A DNA stretch of 64,000 nt from Sedimentibacter sp. (GCA_018436705.1 JAHDLA010000011.1:237390-301389); one strand, 5' to 3'. Positions 53,886-62,697 are shown, counted from the first letter of the stretch. Made by a program: numbers and translations. Notes: generated from the letters alone by a model not told the origin.

Positions 53886-55430
53886 TTATACAGGCAGATT
53901 ACCGTGTTTCTTAGCAGGTCTGCTTTCCCTCTTGCCCGACAGCATCTCGAATGCGCTTGCCAGTCTCACTCTTGTTACCGCAGGCTCTATTACATCATCA
54001 ATATATCCCCTTGCAGCCGCAACATATGGGTTAGAGAATTTTTCTCTATATTCGCTTATCTTTTCACTTCGAACCTCTGCCGAGTTCTCTGCCTCTTGTA
54101 TATCCTTCTTAAATATAATGTTCGCAGCTCCATCTGGACCCATGACAGCAATTTCTGCATTAGGCCATGCCAATACGACATCTGCTCCCAATTCCTTGCT
54201 GCACATTCCGAGATATGCTCCACCGTAAGCTTTCCTTACAATAAGCGTAACCTTTGGAACCGTTGCCTCAGAATATGCAAAAAGCATTTTTGCACCGTGC
54301 CTGATTATGCCCCCGAATTCCTGAGCCGTTCCTGGCAAAAATCCCGGAACATCTACCAGATTCAGTATAGGAACATTAAATGAATCACATGTCCTGATAA
54401 ATCTGCAGGCTTTATCAGATGCATTTATATCAAGGCAGCCGGCCAGAACACTTGGTTGGTTTGCGATAACTCCGATAGATTGTCCGTTTATTCTTACAAA
54501 CCCGGTAATAATGTTCTTGGCATAATATTGCTGAACTTCTAAAAATTCTCCGTTATCTGCCAGATTGGTTATTATGTTCTTCATGTCATATGACTTATTA
54601 GGATTTTCCGGAACTATTGTATTCAAGCTCTCATCCGTTCTGTTAGGAGTATCCCCTGTTTCATAAACCGGAGGAGTCTCCATATTATTCGAAGGTAAAA
54701 AGCTCAAAAGTCTCTTTAAATCCTCCATACAACTTTTATCATCAGCGCTTATAAAATGTGCAACTCCACTTACGGAATTATGAGTATTAGCTCCCCCTAA
54801 TTCTTCAGCGCTGATATTTTCTCCCGTTACCGTCTTTATTACCTGAGGACCGGTTATAAACATCTGGCTTGTCTTGTCAACCATAAATATAAAATCTGTT
54901 ATTGCAGGAGAATAAACAGCTCCTCCGGCGCACGGACCCATTATTACAGATATCTGAGGTATTACTCCTGATGAAATTGTATTTCTGTAAAATATTTTTC
55001 CGTATCCGCTTAAGGCATCAACACCTTCCTGAATTCTGGCTCCTCCTGAATCATTTAATCCTATTATAGGAGCTCCCATTTTTAACGCCTTATCCATTAA
55101 CTCAGAAATTTTTTTCGCATGCATTTCACCCAGGGATCCTCCAAGCACCGTAAAATCCTGAGCATATGCAAATACCAATCTTCCGTCAACTGTACCATAG
55201 CCTGTTACAACCCCTTCGGCAGAAGCCTGTATTTTTTCCATCCCAAAGTCTGCACATCTGTGCTTTACAAACATGCCGGTCTCCACAAAACTGTCCTCGT
55301 CAAACAATAACGAAAGGCGCTCCCTTGCGGTAAGCTTTCCCTGGTTATGCTGTTTTTCAATTTTTTTCTCTCCGCCTCCGGCATAAATCTTTTCTTTCCT
55401 CATTAACATTTCATCAATTTTGTCAGGCAT
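53886..55430 (-). CDS. mmdA: acyl-CoA carboxyltransferase (methylmalonyl-CoA decarboxylase alpha type)
   Basis: 514 residues from ATG 55430; the frame open to 55442 overlaps the GGAGG ribosome site. Crotonase-like carboxyltransferase halves: LTARERLSLLFDEDSFVETG, GGSLGEMHAKKISELMDKAL, GLNDSGGARIQEGVDALSG, and in the second half VPGFLPGTAQEFGGIIRHGA and VTLIVRKAYGGAYLGMCSKE. Length fits MmdA (about 510) and not GcdA (about 585). It moves CO2 from methylmalonyl-CoA to biotin. Substrate preference is inferred. Confidence 0.9.
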   Translation of the reverse strand: MPDKIDEMLMRKEKIYAGGGEKKIEKQHNQGKLTARERLSLLFDEDSFVETGMFVKHRCADFGMEKIQASAEGVVTGYGTVDGRLVFAYAQDFTVLGGSLGEMHAKKISELMDKALKMGAPIIGLNDSGGARIQEGVDALSGYGKIFYRNTISSGVIPQISVIMGPCAGGAVYSPAITDFIFMVDKTSQMFITGPQVIKTVTGENISAEELGGANTHNSVSGVAHFISADDKSCMEDLKRLLSFLPSNNMETPPVYETGDTPNRTDESLNTIVPENPNKSYDMKNIITNLADNGEFLEVQQYYAKNIITGFVRINGQSIGVIANQPSVLAGCLDINASDKACRFIRTCDSFNVPILNLVDVPGFLPGTAQEFGGIIRHGAKMLFAYSEATVPKVTLIVRKAYGGAYLGMCSKELGADVVLAWPNAEIAVMGPDGAANIIFKKDIQEAENSAEVRSEKISEYREKFSNPYVAAARGYIDDVIEPAVTRVRLASAFEMLSGKRESRPAKKHGNLPV

Positions 55431-55501
55431 ATTATCCTCCATTTATGCTTTTTATTTGATAACGTTCGCAAAAATTACAAAGAAGTTTTTTCTACTGCAT
55501 A

Positions 55502-55607
55502 ATTATAGCACATACGCATTAAAACTTAAAGAAAATATTGCAAAAAATCGCTATTTTTCAACTTTTCGCAAGCTTTTTGCGAGAAGTTGCAATAAATAGC
55601 AATTTTG
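55502..55607 (-). terminator. terminator of the CDF gene and promoter for mmdA
   Basis: A 13-bp stem (55559-55571 with 55577-55589) extended by an outer 9-bp stem AATCGCTATT/AATAGCAAT is followed on the minus strand by TTTTTT, a strong terminator. A further 10-bp stem GCAAGTTATT/AATAACTTGC is at 55652-55674. Downstream TATAAT (55502-55507) is a likely -10 for mmdA with a poor -35. Confidence 0.7.
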
Positions 55608-55681
55608 ATGTTATGCAATATAAATATTTCGCTTTTTCTCTAAAAATGCCAGCAAGTTATTAAAAATAACTTGCAGTAGTG

Positions 55682-56878
55682 CTACTTCATTTTAGGGTTA
55701 TTTACATACGTAGACACATAATTTTTATCAATAGTCACAACAGCGTAGTATTTTTGATTTACTGTTTTAATTGACTCTTCAATTTTTTTGACCAAATCAC
55801 TTGAATTCATATCATAACCTACGGGAATTACCACATCAAATATTATGTTAGTATGTGTTTCTCCCTTTACAACTCTGAAATCATGAATTGTCAGCCTTTT
55901 ATCTATTTTTTTGATAATTTTCTCTGTCATGCTTTTCAGGTGGTTTATTTCTTCATCATTTGTTATTATAGGATCTAAATGTATAACCAAATTTATATCC
56001 ATATCTCTTGCGAAATCTCTTTCAATGTTGTCTATCATATCATGTGATTTCATTATATCTTCATTTGCATCTACCTCTGCATGCACAGTGGCAAAGTATC
56101 TGTTTGGACCATAATTGTGTATTACCAAATCGTGTATATTGATTATACCCTCATAGGATAAAATTTTATTTTCAATTTTTTCTACAAATTTTGGATCAGG
56201 CATTTCTCCAAGCAAAGGACTCAGAATGTCTTTTAATATGGAATAACCGGAATACAGAATAAACAAGGCAACTACAATCCCCATATAGCCGTCTATCTCC
56301 AGGCCCGTATATTTTGACACGAATAGCGAAGCAAGAACAGCTGACGTTGAAATGCAATCATTTCTGGAATCCATTGCAGTTGCTTTCATTGTAGAAGAAG
56401 AAATCTTATCAGCAAGTTTTAAATTAAAATAACTCAGCCAAACCTTAACAGCAATAGAGAACAACAGCACAAAAACCATGATCCACGAAAACTCTGTAAT
56501 TTCAGGATTTCTTACTTTATCAACAGATGATTTTACAAGTTCAAAACCCAAAATAAAAATAATTGCTCCTACAACAAGTCCGGTAATATACTCAATCCTT
56601 GCATGACCGAAAGGATGATTCTTATCTGCAGGCTTTCCTGACATTTTAAAACCTATAAATGTAACAACCGATGACCCTGCATCGGACAAATTATTAGCAC
56701 CGTCAGCTGTGATAGATATACTTTTGAATATTGTCCCTATAGCAATTTTACTTATACTAAGTATAATATTGAACAATATACCCACAACACTTCCCAGCAT
56801 ACCATACGCCTCTCTTACAGAGGGATCTTTCACGTTTTCATGTGATTTTATGAACTTTCTAATTATAAAGTTAATCAT
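55682..56878 (-). CDS. cation diffusion facilitator (metal efflux)
   Basis: 398 residues. Six membrane segments; ITADGANNLSDAGSSVVTFI and HPFGHARIEYITGLVVGAII are the CDF signature with metal residues D/D and H/D (DSRNDCISTSAVLASLF in helix 5). A cytosolic dimer domain follows (LVIHNYGPNRYFATVHAEVD), then an extra 80 residues with another ferredoxin-like piece, longer than the usual 300. Exports Zn, Fe or Mn; ion not clear. Overlaps the ABC-F gene by 8 bp. Confidence 0.92.
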   Translation of the reverse strand: MINFIIRKFIKSHENVKDPSVREAYGMLGSVVGILFNIILSISKIAIGTIFKSISITADGANNLSDAGSSVVTFIGFKMSGKPADKNHPFGHARIEYITGLVVGAIIFILGFELVKSSVDKVRNPEITEFSWIMVFVLLFSIAVKVWLSYFNLKLADKISSSTMKATAMDSRNDCISTSAVLASLFVSKYTGLEIDGYMGIVVALFILYSGYSILKDILSPLLGEMPDPKFVEKIENKILSYEGIINIHDLVIHNYGPNRYFATVHAEVDANEDIMKSHDMIDNIERDFARDMDINLVIHLDPIITNDEEINHLKSMTEKIIKKIDKRLTIHDFRVVKGETHTNIIFDVVIPVGYDMNSSDLVKKIEESIKTVNQKYYAVVTIDKNYVSTYVNNPKMK

Positions 56879-58802
56879 TTTCTACCTCTTCTGATAATTT
56901 ATATAATTCTGTATACATGCATTCTATACTATCTTTCAACTGAGTATATTCATTATATTTATTGTTATAATCAGATATATCCCATTCACTTGAATCAGTA
57001 TTCAGTTTTTTTTCAAGCTCAGCCACTTTTTTCTCTGATTCAATAATATTTCCTTCAAGTCTAGCCAAATCTCTCTTTGACTTTTCTCTTGCTCTTTTTT
57101 CTTCCTTTTCTCTATCGAATGCTTTCTTTCCTAAACGATCTCCTTTTTGGGTGCTAGCCATAGTTTCTTTGAAATAAGCTTCCGTTTTTTGTTTTTCCTG
57201 CTTATATCCCTCATAATTAAATCTATATATACTAAATCTTTTGTTTTCAATTTCCCCTATACATGTGGCAATCCTATCTACAAAGTATCTGTCATGTGAT
57301 ACAAAAAGCAATGTACCCTCAAACTTAATAAGACTTTCCTCCAACATCTCTCTCGATTCAATATCTAAATGGTTTGTAGGTTCATCCAGTATTAGTGTGT
57401 TTACATCTTCATATATGAGCATTCCCAGCCTTAGCCTAGATTTTTCTCCTCCGGATAAATCGCCTATGATTTTGTAAACATCTTCGTCCACAAACGATAT
57501 TTTAGCGAGCTCTCTTCTGGTCTCACTTAGTGAAATACCATAGTGATAAGAAAAATAATCAATTATTGAAATGTTTTCTCTGTCAAAAACTACTTCTTGA
57601 GGCAAGTATCCTATTTTTACTTTAGACCCTATTCTGACTCCTCCTGAATCCGGACTGATTTCATTCATAATAATCTTCAAAATAGTTGATTTCCCAGAGC
57701 CGTTTTCTCCGAGCAAACAAAGGCTGTCTTTATAGTACAGAGTGAAACTCACCCGATCAAATAATTTATTATTACCAAATACTTTTTTAATTTCAGTAAC
57801 TTTTATTACCTCTTTGCCTGTTCTTTCGGTATTATTTATCTGAAATTTTGCAGCCTTCTTATCAAACACGGGCTTATTTATCCTATCTATCTTTTCAAGC
57901 CGCTTTTCAAGTTCCTTAGCCCTTTTGTACATTTTATCACTGTCACGCATTTCGCCCCATATGCGATATCTTTGAATCTGTTCTTCCATCTTTTTTATTT
58001 TTTTCTGCTGGCTGTTATATTCTTTCATAGCCTGCAGAAACCTCAGCTCTTTTTCAGCTGCATATTTGGAATATCCTCCATAATATATTTGTGCACAGTC
58101 AGGCTCTATTTCAATTATTTTATTAACAACTCTGTCAAGGAAATACCTGTCGTGGGATACAATAACTATTGTTCCGACATATGATATTAAATATTCTTCA
58201 AGCCATTCAACAGATTTAATATCCAAATGATTTGAAGGCTCGTCAAGCAGCAGAAGTTCAGGCTCTTCAAGCAATATTTTTCCCAAAATAACTCGTGTTT
58301 TTTCGCCTCCGCTAAGAAGATTGAACTTCCTTCTTTGCAAATCATCCGATATTTTCAGACCTGTTAGTATTTTGCCAAACTTTTCATTTATGTCATAACC
58401 GCCCAACGCTTCATATTGTTCGTGAAGCAAGCTGTACTTGTCCACGGCATTCTTCAAATCATTATCATTAAGGTTATCAAAAGATCTTTCATATTTCTTC
58501 ATTTGCATTGTTATTTCATTCAATTCACTGAAGGCTTCATTCAATACATCCAATACTGTATCGCCATCATCACAACTTGGAATTTGTTCTAGATAACCAA
58601 TTGTAAGCTCCTTGCGTCTGTTAACCTGACCTGCCTGATAGTCTTCACGCCCTGCCAGAATTCTCATAAGTGTTGTTTTCCCAATACCATTTCTTCCTAT
58701 TAATCCTATTTTATCCTTTGTCTTTATATCAAAAGTTATATTCTCAAATATCTTATCCGCGCCAAAAGCTTTAGTTAAATTACTAACACCAATTTCTATC
58801 AT
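56871..58802 (-). CDS. ABC-F family ATPase
   Basis: 643 residues with two ATPase domains: GRNGIGKTTLMRILAG and GENGSGKSTILKIIMN (Walker A), two signatures LLSGGEKTRVILGKI and DLSGGEKSRLRLGML, LLLLDEPSNHLD and LILDEPTNHLD (Walker B). The interdomain linker is charged (about 240-310), and a C-terminal coiled coil stands at 560-640. ABC-F proteins act on ribosomes in translation or antibiotic protection; this resembles the Uup/YdiF groups. Not a transporter. Confidence 0.92.
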   Translation of the reverse strand: MIEIGVSNLTKAFGADKIFENITFDIKTKDKIGLIGRNGIGKTTLMRILAGREDYQAGQVNRRKELTIGYLEQIPSCDDGDTVLDVLNEAFSELNEITMQMKKYERSFDNLNDNDLKNAVDKYSLLHEQYEALGGYDINEKFGKILTGLKISDDLQRRKFNLLSGGEKTRVILGKILLEEPELLLLDEPSNHLDIKSVEWLEEYLISYVGTIVIVSHDRYFLDRVVNKIIEIEPDCAQIYYGGYSKYAAEKELRFLQAMKEYNSQQKKIKKMEEQIQRYRIWGEMRDSDKMYKRAKELEKRLEKIDRINKPVFDKKAAKFQINNTERTGKEVIKVTEIKKVFGNNKLFDRVSFTLYYKDSLCLLGENGSGKSTILKIIMNEISPDSGGVRIGSKVKIGYLPQEVVFDRENISIIDYFSYHYGISLSETRRELAKISFVDEDVYKIIGDLSGGEKSRLRLGMLIYEDVNTLILDEPTNHLDIESREMLEESLIKFEGTLLFVSHDRYFVDRIATCIGEIENKRFSIYRFNYEGYKQEKQKTEAYFKETMASTQKGDRLGKKAFDREKEEKRAREKSKRDLARLEGNIIESEKKVAELEKKLNTDSSEWDISDYNNKYNEYTQLKDSIECMYTELYKLSEEVEND

Positions 58803-58814
58803 ACTTACCCCTTA

Positions 58815-58852
58815 AAATAAAAAATACCTGTGGGAATTACCATCCCACAGGT
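58815..58852 (-). terminator. terminator of sigI-rsgI
   Basis: 10-bp stem ACCTGTGGGA/TCCCACAGGT (58843-58852 with 58826-58835) followed by an A-T-rich T run on the minus strand, 66 bp after the rsgI stop. Confidence 0.88.
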
Positions 58853-58918
58853 AATACCTGTTTTCATATCTTACTATACCCTAAAAAATTTGTCAACAAT
58901 TTCAAAATTCCCCATCAA

Positions 58919-60055
58919 TTACTTTCTTTTGTGAGAATTCTTTCCGTCTCTTTTTTCGTCATCAAGTTCTTTATCAGTTTTTTTGACGCTACTCTTTTTT
59001 TCCTTATATTCTTTTCTTTCTTCTTTATTATACTCTTTATTTTTATTATACTCTTTATTGTTTTTATCTATTTCCTTCATAATATCACTTACAGATTTTT
59101 CAAGCCATTTTTCTATCTCTTTTTCATCAAAATCACTCTTTGAACTCTCCTGGAGTTTTTCTATCAAGCTCCACTTGCCCGGAGTAATTCCCATGATCTT
59201 GGCATTGTCTACCTCATCAAGGCTTACTTCAATTACTTCCACTTCAAATTTTTTATAGTTTTTACTGTTTTTAATCTGTTTTTTATCATCTTTTTCTTTT
59301 TCCTTTTCATTACGGAGGTCTTTCAGTTTATCCTGATCTTCACTGTATAAGGATTCTTTTTCAGCCTCCTTCTCTTTACCTTCCTTTAATACTGCGGATT
59401 CTGATGCAGGCTCTTCTGATTTCTGCTGCTTGTTAACTTCAGTTTCTTTTTTTTCATCAGGGTCTTCGCTTAAATCTCCCTTTTCCGCTCTCTCTATATT
59501 ATTCTGTTTTTCTTCTAAAATAATTTCTTTTTCTTCTGTTTTAGCAGAAACCTCTTCTTCCACCGCTGTCTTTAAAGAAGCGGCAAGCTCATTAGTTTTT
59601 TCGCTGCTTTTACTTGATGCAGCAACCACAACACCGCCCTCTTTTCCGTCAATAATATAGCCCTGATCCTTAAGCTCTGATAACACACTTTTTACAGCTT
59701 CTTTTATTTCTTTGTTTTTAAGAGTTCCCATTTCCATGCTTTCAACAACTTTTTCTCCGTCGTTATTAAGAGCTTTAACATCAAGTACAAGGTCAAACCT
59801 ATTTATGGAAAATTCAAATGAGGGATTAATATCCAAACTTACATATGAATAAGGAGTAAAATATGCCCATGCAGGAGTTACAAACAATATAAGAACTGCA
59901 GCCGCTGAAGCAACAATTTTTATGTACTTGCTGCGGTTGCTTAATTCTATCTCCTGCCCTATGGAATAATTTTTGTTTTTAATTTTTATAACTCTGCCAT
60001 CCTCACCCAGAGCTGCTGCAATTTTATCTCGAATTTCTACTATCACTGCCTTCAT
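58919..60055 (-). CDS. rsgI: RsgI-type anti-sigma factor
   Basis: 378 residues. Residues 1-45 resemble the RsgI N-terminal sigma-binding domain (VIVEIRDKIAAALGEDGRVI). A membrane segment lies near 47-65 (IVASAAAVLILFVTPAWAYF), then YSYVSLDINPSFEFSINRFD, the conserved periplasmic start of RsgI. The rest is a very charged K/E-rich tail, with no sugar-binding domain, unlike cellulosome RsgI proteins. It holds SigI at the membrane until a signal or cleavage. 4-bp overlap with sigI. Confidence 0.9.
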   Translation of the reverse strand: MKAVIVEIRDKIAAALGEDGRVIKIKNKNYSIGQEIELSNRSKYIKIVASAAAVLILFVTPAWAYFTPYSYVSLDINPSFEFSINRFDLVLDVKALNNDGEKVVESMEMGTLKNKEIKEAVKSVLSELKDQGYIIDGKEGGVVVAASSKSSEKTNELAASLKTAVEEEVSAKTEEKEIILEEKQNNIERAEKGDLSEDPDEKKETEVNKQQKSEEPASESAVLKEGKEKEAEKESLYSEDQDKLKDLRNEKEKEKDDKKQIKNSKNYKKFEVEVIEVSLDEVDNAKIMGITPGKWSLIEKLQESSKSDFDEKEIEKWLEKSVSDIMKEIDKNNKEYNKNKEYNKEERKEYKEKKSSVKKTDKELDDEKRDGKNSHKRK

Positions 60056-60768
60056 TTCTCCAACTCCTCACGAATAAATCGCATATATCCTGCCAAATGA
60101 GGATAATCCCCCGTCATTATCTCCACTGCTGCTACTATATATTTTCGATGACGTTCCAGCAATTTGCGGGGTACTTTTGTGTTTCTTTCAATTAAAATTA
60201 GCGGTAACTGCTTCTTTACTTTCATTTCGCTTGTCAAAATAGGATTCTTTATCATAAATGCTACCGCTTTTGCACATGACCTTTTTGTTTTATATGCTTT
60301 CGGCGAACATTCAGACAAATCCATGAATGAAAAGCCATAGTCAGAAAATATTTCATTAATAAGACATATTTCAAGCTTTAAAGAATTATCAGATGATGAC
60401 GAGACTTTTTCGGCTATTTCCGATTGAAGTGTATAGTCTGTATCATCCTCAACTTCCGATTCAAATAATGAAGGCTTGACCAACATTTCAGGAGCATATC
60501 TTGACTTGCTTCGTATGTAATCTATAATCCTTCTTCTGATGACTAACTCAGAAAAATTCAAAAAGCTTCCCTTTTCACAGGAATAGCTCCTAACTGCCTC
60601 TGTAAATGCTGCCAAAGCGATTGACCATTCATCATCACTTTTTGAAATATAGCTGCGAGCAGACGAGGATGCACATTTCAATATGAAATTTTCATATTTG
60701 GATATAAGTATGTTCATTGAATTTTCATCATTTTTAGCATTCACTGCCAATACATCTAATTCGCTCAC
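60052..60768 (-). CDS. sigI: RNA polymerase sigma factor SigI
   Basis: 238 residues. ISKYENFILKCASSSARSYI, SDDEWSIALAAFTEAVRSYS, GSFLNFSELVIRRRIIDYIR are the SigI region 2, and LPLILIERNTKVPRKLLERH, RKYIVAAVEIMTGDYPHLAG, YMRFI the SigI-C region. Controls heat or cell-wall/polysaccharide genes in Clostridia and bacilli. Paired with rsgI. Confidence 0.92.
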   Translation of the reverse strand: MSELDVLAVNAKNDENSMNILISKYENFILKCASSSARSYISKSDDEWSIALAAFTEAVRSYSCEKGSFLNFSELVIRRRIIDYIRSKSRYAPEMLVKPSLFESEVEDDTDYTLQSEIAEKVSSSSDNSLKLEICLINEIFSDYGFSFMDLSECSPKAYKTKRSCAKAVAFMIKNPILTSEMKVKKQLPLILIERNTKVPRKLLERHRKYIVAAVEIMTGDYPHLAGYMRFIREELEK

Positions 60769-60898
60769 ATTTTCACCCCTTTATAAAGTACGTTATATTA
60801 TATCACCTTAAATTTTTTATTACAATAAAGTTATTTTTCCAAATAACTCACCTGTGTTTGTACCATAGCAAAAAAATAAATATTTTGATATTAAAGTA

Positions 60899-60926
60899 TT
60901 GATAAAGTATTTTTGTGTATTATAAT
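60899..60926 (+). promoter_or_regulatory. promoter of the tRNA transcript
   Basis: TTGATA (60899-60904), spacer 16, TATAAT (60921-60926), about 27 bp before the tRNA relic and 114 bp before the intact tRNA. The remaining 60769-61039 holds no other feature seen. Confidence 0.7.
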
Positions 60927-60952
60927 AAATTTATTGTCTATTAGAATTATAT

Positions 60953-60977
60953 GGGGGCGTAGCTCAGCTGGGAGCAC
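60953..60977 (+). pseudogene. truncated tRNA, 5' part only (tRNA-Ala-like)
   Basis: GGGGGCGTAGCTCAGCTGGG followed by AGCAC matches the acceptor and D-arm of a Clostridia tRNA-Ala, but it lacks the anticodon stem, T-arm and 3' end. The next 60 bp are AT-rich and unrelated. Confidence 0.75.
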
Positions 60978-61039
60978 GAATGAAGGGTTTACACTAAAAA
61001 TTTATTTATGGTAACATAAAATTATGGTTTCCCGTATTT

Positions 61040-61113
<74 letters not shown>

Positions 61114-61116
61114 TCA

Positions 61117-61665
61117 TTATAAATGAAGGTTTGTAACTTTGTTATGAACCTTTTTTATTGTATTTTTGTAATTTATAAATTGTTCTACACTAATATTGAA
61201 TTCAACATCTATTATATAATCCGTAGATACTGTTATCCGATCAATAAGATGTGCAATAATCATTTTCTTGACTTCTATCTCGCTATCACTGATAAATCTG
61301 ATAGGAACAAAAGTTGAATTGTTTATTAATTTTGAAGGATTGTCCAGTATAACTGTATTATTTCCGTTTATATCTCTAACATTTGCAATATTATCTCCAA
61401 TTTTTAAAGTTATGACTATATCACCGTTTGATGCAGTAATGTTCTGAGAATATTCATTCCAACTAACCTTTAGCCCCAGACTCTCAAATATTGTTCTCAT
61501 AGGAACTAAAATTCTACCATTTTCAGATATAGGATCTTGTGAAAATTCTATATCTTCATTGTTAATTTTAACAGTAATTATATCTGAAGGAATTTCAGCA
61601 GCATAGCATACAGAAAAAGAAAATATTAATAACATTGTTATAAATACTGTAATTATTTTTTTCAT
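61117..61665 (-). CDS. copper-amine-oxidase N-terminal-domain protein, C-terminus altered
   Basis: 182 residues. Signal peptide 1-22 (MKKIITVFITMLLIFSFSVC YAA), then a cell-wall associated beta domain: GRILVPMRTIFESLGLKVSW, NGDIVITLKIGDNIANV and LINNSTFVPIRFIS. In relatives the last motif goes on with an E-x-x-G-x-x-V-x-W end; here it breaks at RFISDSEIEV and continues with unrelated IDRITVSTDYIIDVEFNISV, ending in DNA of the tRNA terminator. So it is probably a rearranged or truncated gene. Confidence 0.72.
   Translation of the reverse strand: MKKIITVFITMLLIFSFSVCYAAEIPSDIITVKINNEDIEFSQDPISENGRILVPMRTIFESLGLKVSWNEYSQNITASNGDIVITLKIGDNIANVRDINGNNTVILDNPSKLINNSTFVPIRFISDSEIEVKKMIIAHLIDRITVSTDYIIDVEFNISVEQFINYKNTIKKVHNKVTNLHL
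61126..61156 (+). terminator. tRNA terminator
   Basis: 12-bp stem with two G-U pairs (61126-61137 with 61141-61152) followed by T run to 61156. It overlaps the last codons of the minus-strand gene 61117-61665. Confidence 0.82.
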
Positions 61666-61756
61666 TCACTGTTCTTCTAATTTATCTGCATTTTTATATT
61701 AAAATGTTTTATAAGTTACTTTGTGCCTTAAATGTAACTCATATTTGCATTTAATA

Positions 61757-61785
61757 TTGATTTTTAAGTATAAATGAGTTATAAT
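61757..61785 (+). promoter_or_regulatory. promoter of the antisense RNA
   Basis: TTGATT (61757-61762), 17 bp, TATAAT (61780-61785), driving a short plus-strand RNA that ends in the hairpin at 61854-61890. Confidence 0.75.
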
Positions 61786-61791
61786 ATACAT

Positions 61792-61890
61792 AAGATATGA
61801 ATAGGTAGCTAACTAAGTTGGCTGACCTTTAATAAAATAAGTTAAAAGTCGTTAGTAAATACTCTGTGCCAGCAGGGTATTTACTTTTTT
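61792..61890 (+). ncRNA. probable antitoxin RNA of a type I toxin-antitoxin locus
   Basis: From the promoter at 61757-61785 a transcript of about 100 nt would start near 61792 and stop at a 13-bp hairpin (61854-61866 with 61873-61885) with six T. It covers the end of the toxin gene on the other strand (61881-61967), so the RNAs are complementary at their 3' parts. No frame is seen in it. Confidence 0.65.
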
Positions 61891-62044
61891 CTGCTATCTT
61901 TAATGATTATCGCAACTAATGTTGCAAATGCAATCATTAGCGTTAATGTCTCATACACCGATAACATCAGGCATCACCACCTTTCGAAGGACTCTTACCT
62001 CCTTTCGTTAGGATGAGTCAGCCATACCCTGCTACTACCTATTC
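61799..62044. repeat. inverted repeats bounding the toxin-antitoxin locus
   Basis: GAATAGGTAG (61799-61808) and GGCTGAC (61820-61826) recur inverted at 62035-62044 and 62017-62023, with the same 11-bp gap. Each lies close to the expected start of one of the two convergent RNAs, so both RNAs begin with nearly the same sequence. Confidence 0.75.
61881..61967 (-). CDS. holin-like type I toxin peptide
   Basis: 28 residues from ATG 61967: MLSVYETLTLMIAFATLVAI and then IIKDSRKK. One membrane helix and a basic end, as in the Hol_Tox/TxpA-BsrE group of Firmicute small toxins. The leader shows AAAGGTGG 8 bp before the start and a second AAGGAGG paired with TCCTT further up. A promoter TTGCAA-N17-TAAAAT stands upstream near 62052-62080. 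Membrane damage is the usual action. Confidence 0.78.
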   Translation of the reverse strand: MLSVYETLTLMIAFATLVAIIIKDSRKK

Positions 62045-62182
62045 ACATATATTTTACCATATTTTCAACATTTTTGCAAGTTTTAAGTTTAGATTTTTAT
62101 TGATTTTGCAATGTTTTAGAGCCTTTTTCTTTCAGTGAGCAAGTTATATTTACAATCAAAAAAACAGATAGCATCAAACTGT

Positions 62183-62524
62183 CTACTCATTAATTCTGTA
62201 AATCACATCTATATAAATATCTATGCTAATCTCAATTATATCGTTTAGCACAAATCGTTTTTCTTCGTCCTTTTTTCTTTTCTCACGAGCGTTATTTTCG
62301 GCATTTATAATTACACTCACTACTAAAGAAGTTAGTAGCCCCGTTCCAACACCACTAAAAATATTTATCCAGTTATCTTTCGCATAAAACGATAAGTAAA
62401 TTAATCTCACCCCACAAGCAAAAACAATTAAATAAATTATTTGTCTTGCATTTTTTTTTAGCATGTTGCAAATACTAGAGCAAGCACTTTTTAAGAGCTT
62501 TTTTATTGATAATTTCTTCAACAT
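62183..62524 (-). CDS. small membrane protein, unknown
   Basis: 113 residues, two membrane segments (about 27-47 RQIIYLIVFACGVRLIYLSF and 54-73 NIFSGVGTGLLTSLVVSVII), then a charged helix ENNAREKRKKDEEKRF. No named family. Its ATG overlaps the stop of the small upstream gene (TAAATG), so translation is coupled. 62045-62182 holds the toxin promoter and nothing else. Confidence 0.62.
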   Translation of the reverse strand: MLKKLSIKKLLKSACSSICNMLKKNARQIIYLIVFACGVRLIYLSFYAKDNWINIFSGVGTGLLTSLVVSVIINAENNAREKRKKDEEKRFVLNDIIEISIDIYIDVIYRINE

Positions 62525-62641
62525 TTACTCCTCCAACTCAATGGTTAACATCTTCTTTTGATATCTATATATTGGCACTGGTGAAAGAACAGCAACTTTG
62601 ATACTGTGTTTAAGCAATCTGATATTATTTATTATCTGCAT
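62525..62641 (-). CDS. small upstream peptide
   Basis: 38 residues from ATG 62641 with a strong GGGAGGGAG ribosome site: MQIINNIRLLKHSIKVAVLS, then PVPIYRYQKKMLTIELEE. The stop codon overlaps the start of the membrane protein gene. It could be a leader peptide or a real small protein. Confidence 0.5.
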   Translation of the reverse strand: MQIINNIRLLKHSIKVAVLSPVPIYRYQKKMLTIELEE

Positions 62642-62663
62642 TTATCTCCCTCCCTTCGGGTAT

Positions 62664-62697
62664 AAAAAAAGATGCTGCATATTTATATAACAGCATC
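62664..62697 (-). terminator. terminator of the 278-residue protein gene
   Basis: 7-bp stem GATGCTG/CAGCATC (62691-62697 with 62671-62677) followed by seven T on the minus strand, 17 bp after the stop codon. Confidence 0.82.

Noticed and set aside
58983..59258. Ser/Leu/Phe-rich plus-strand frames opposite rsgI taken as membrane proteins
   Set aside because: They are the reverse of the Lys/Glu-rich rsgI tail.
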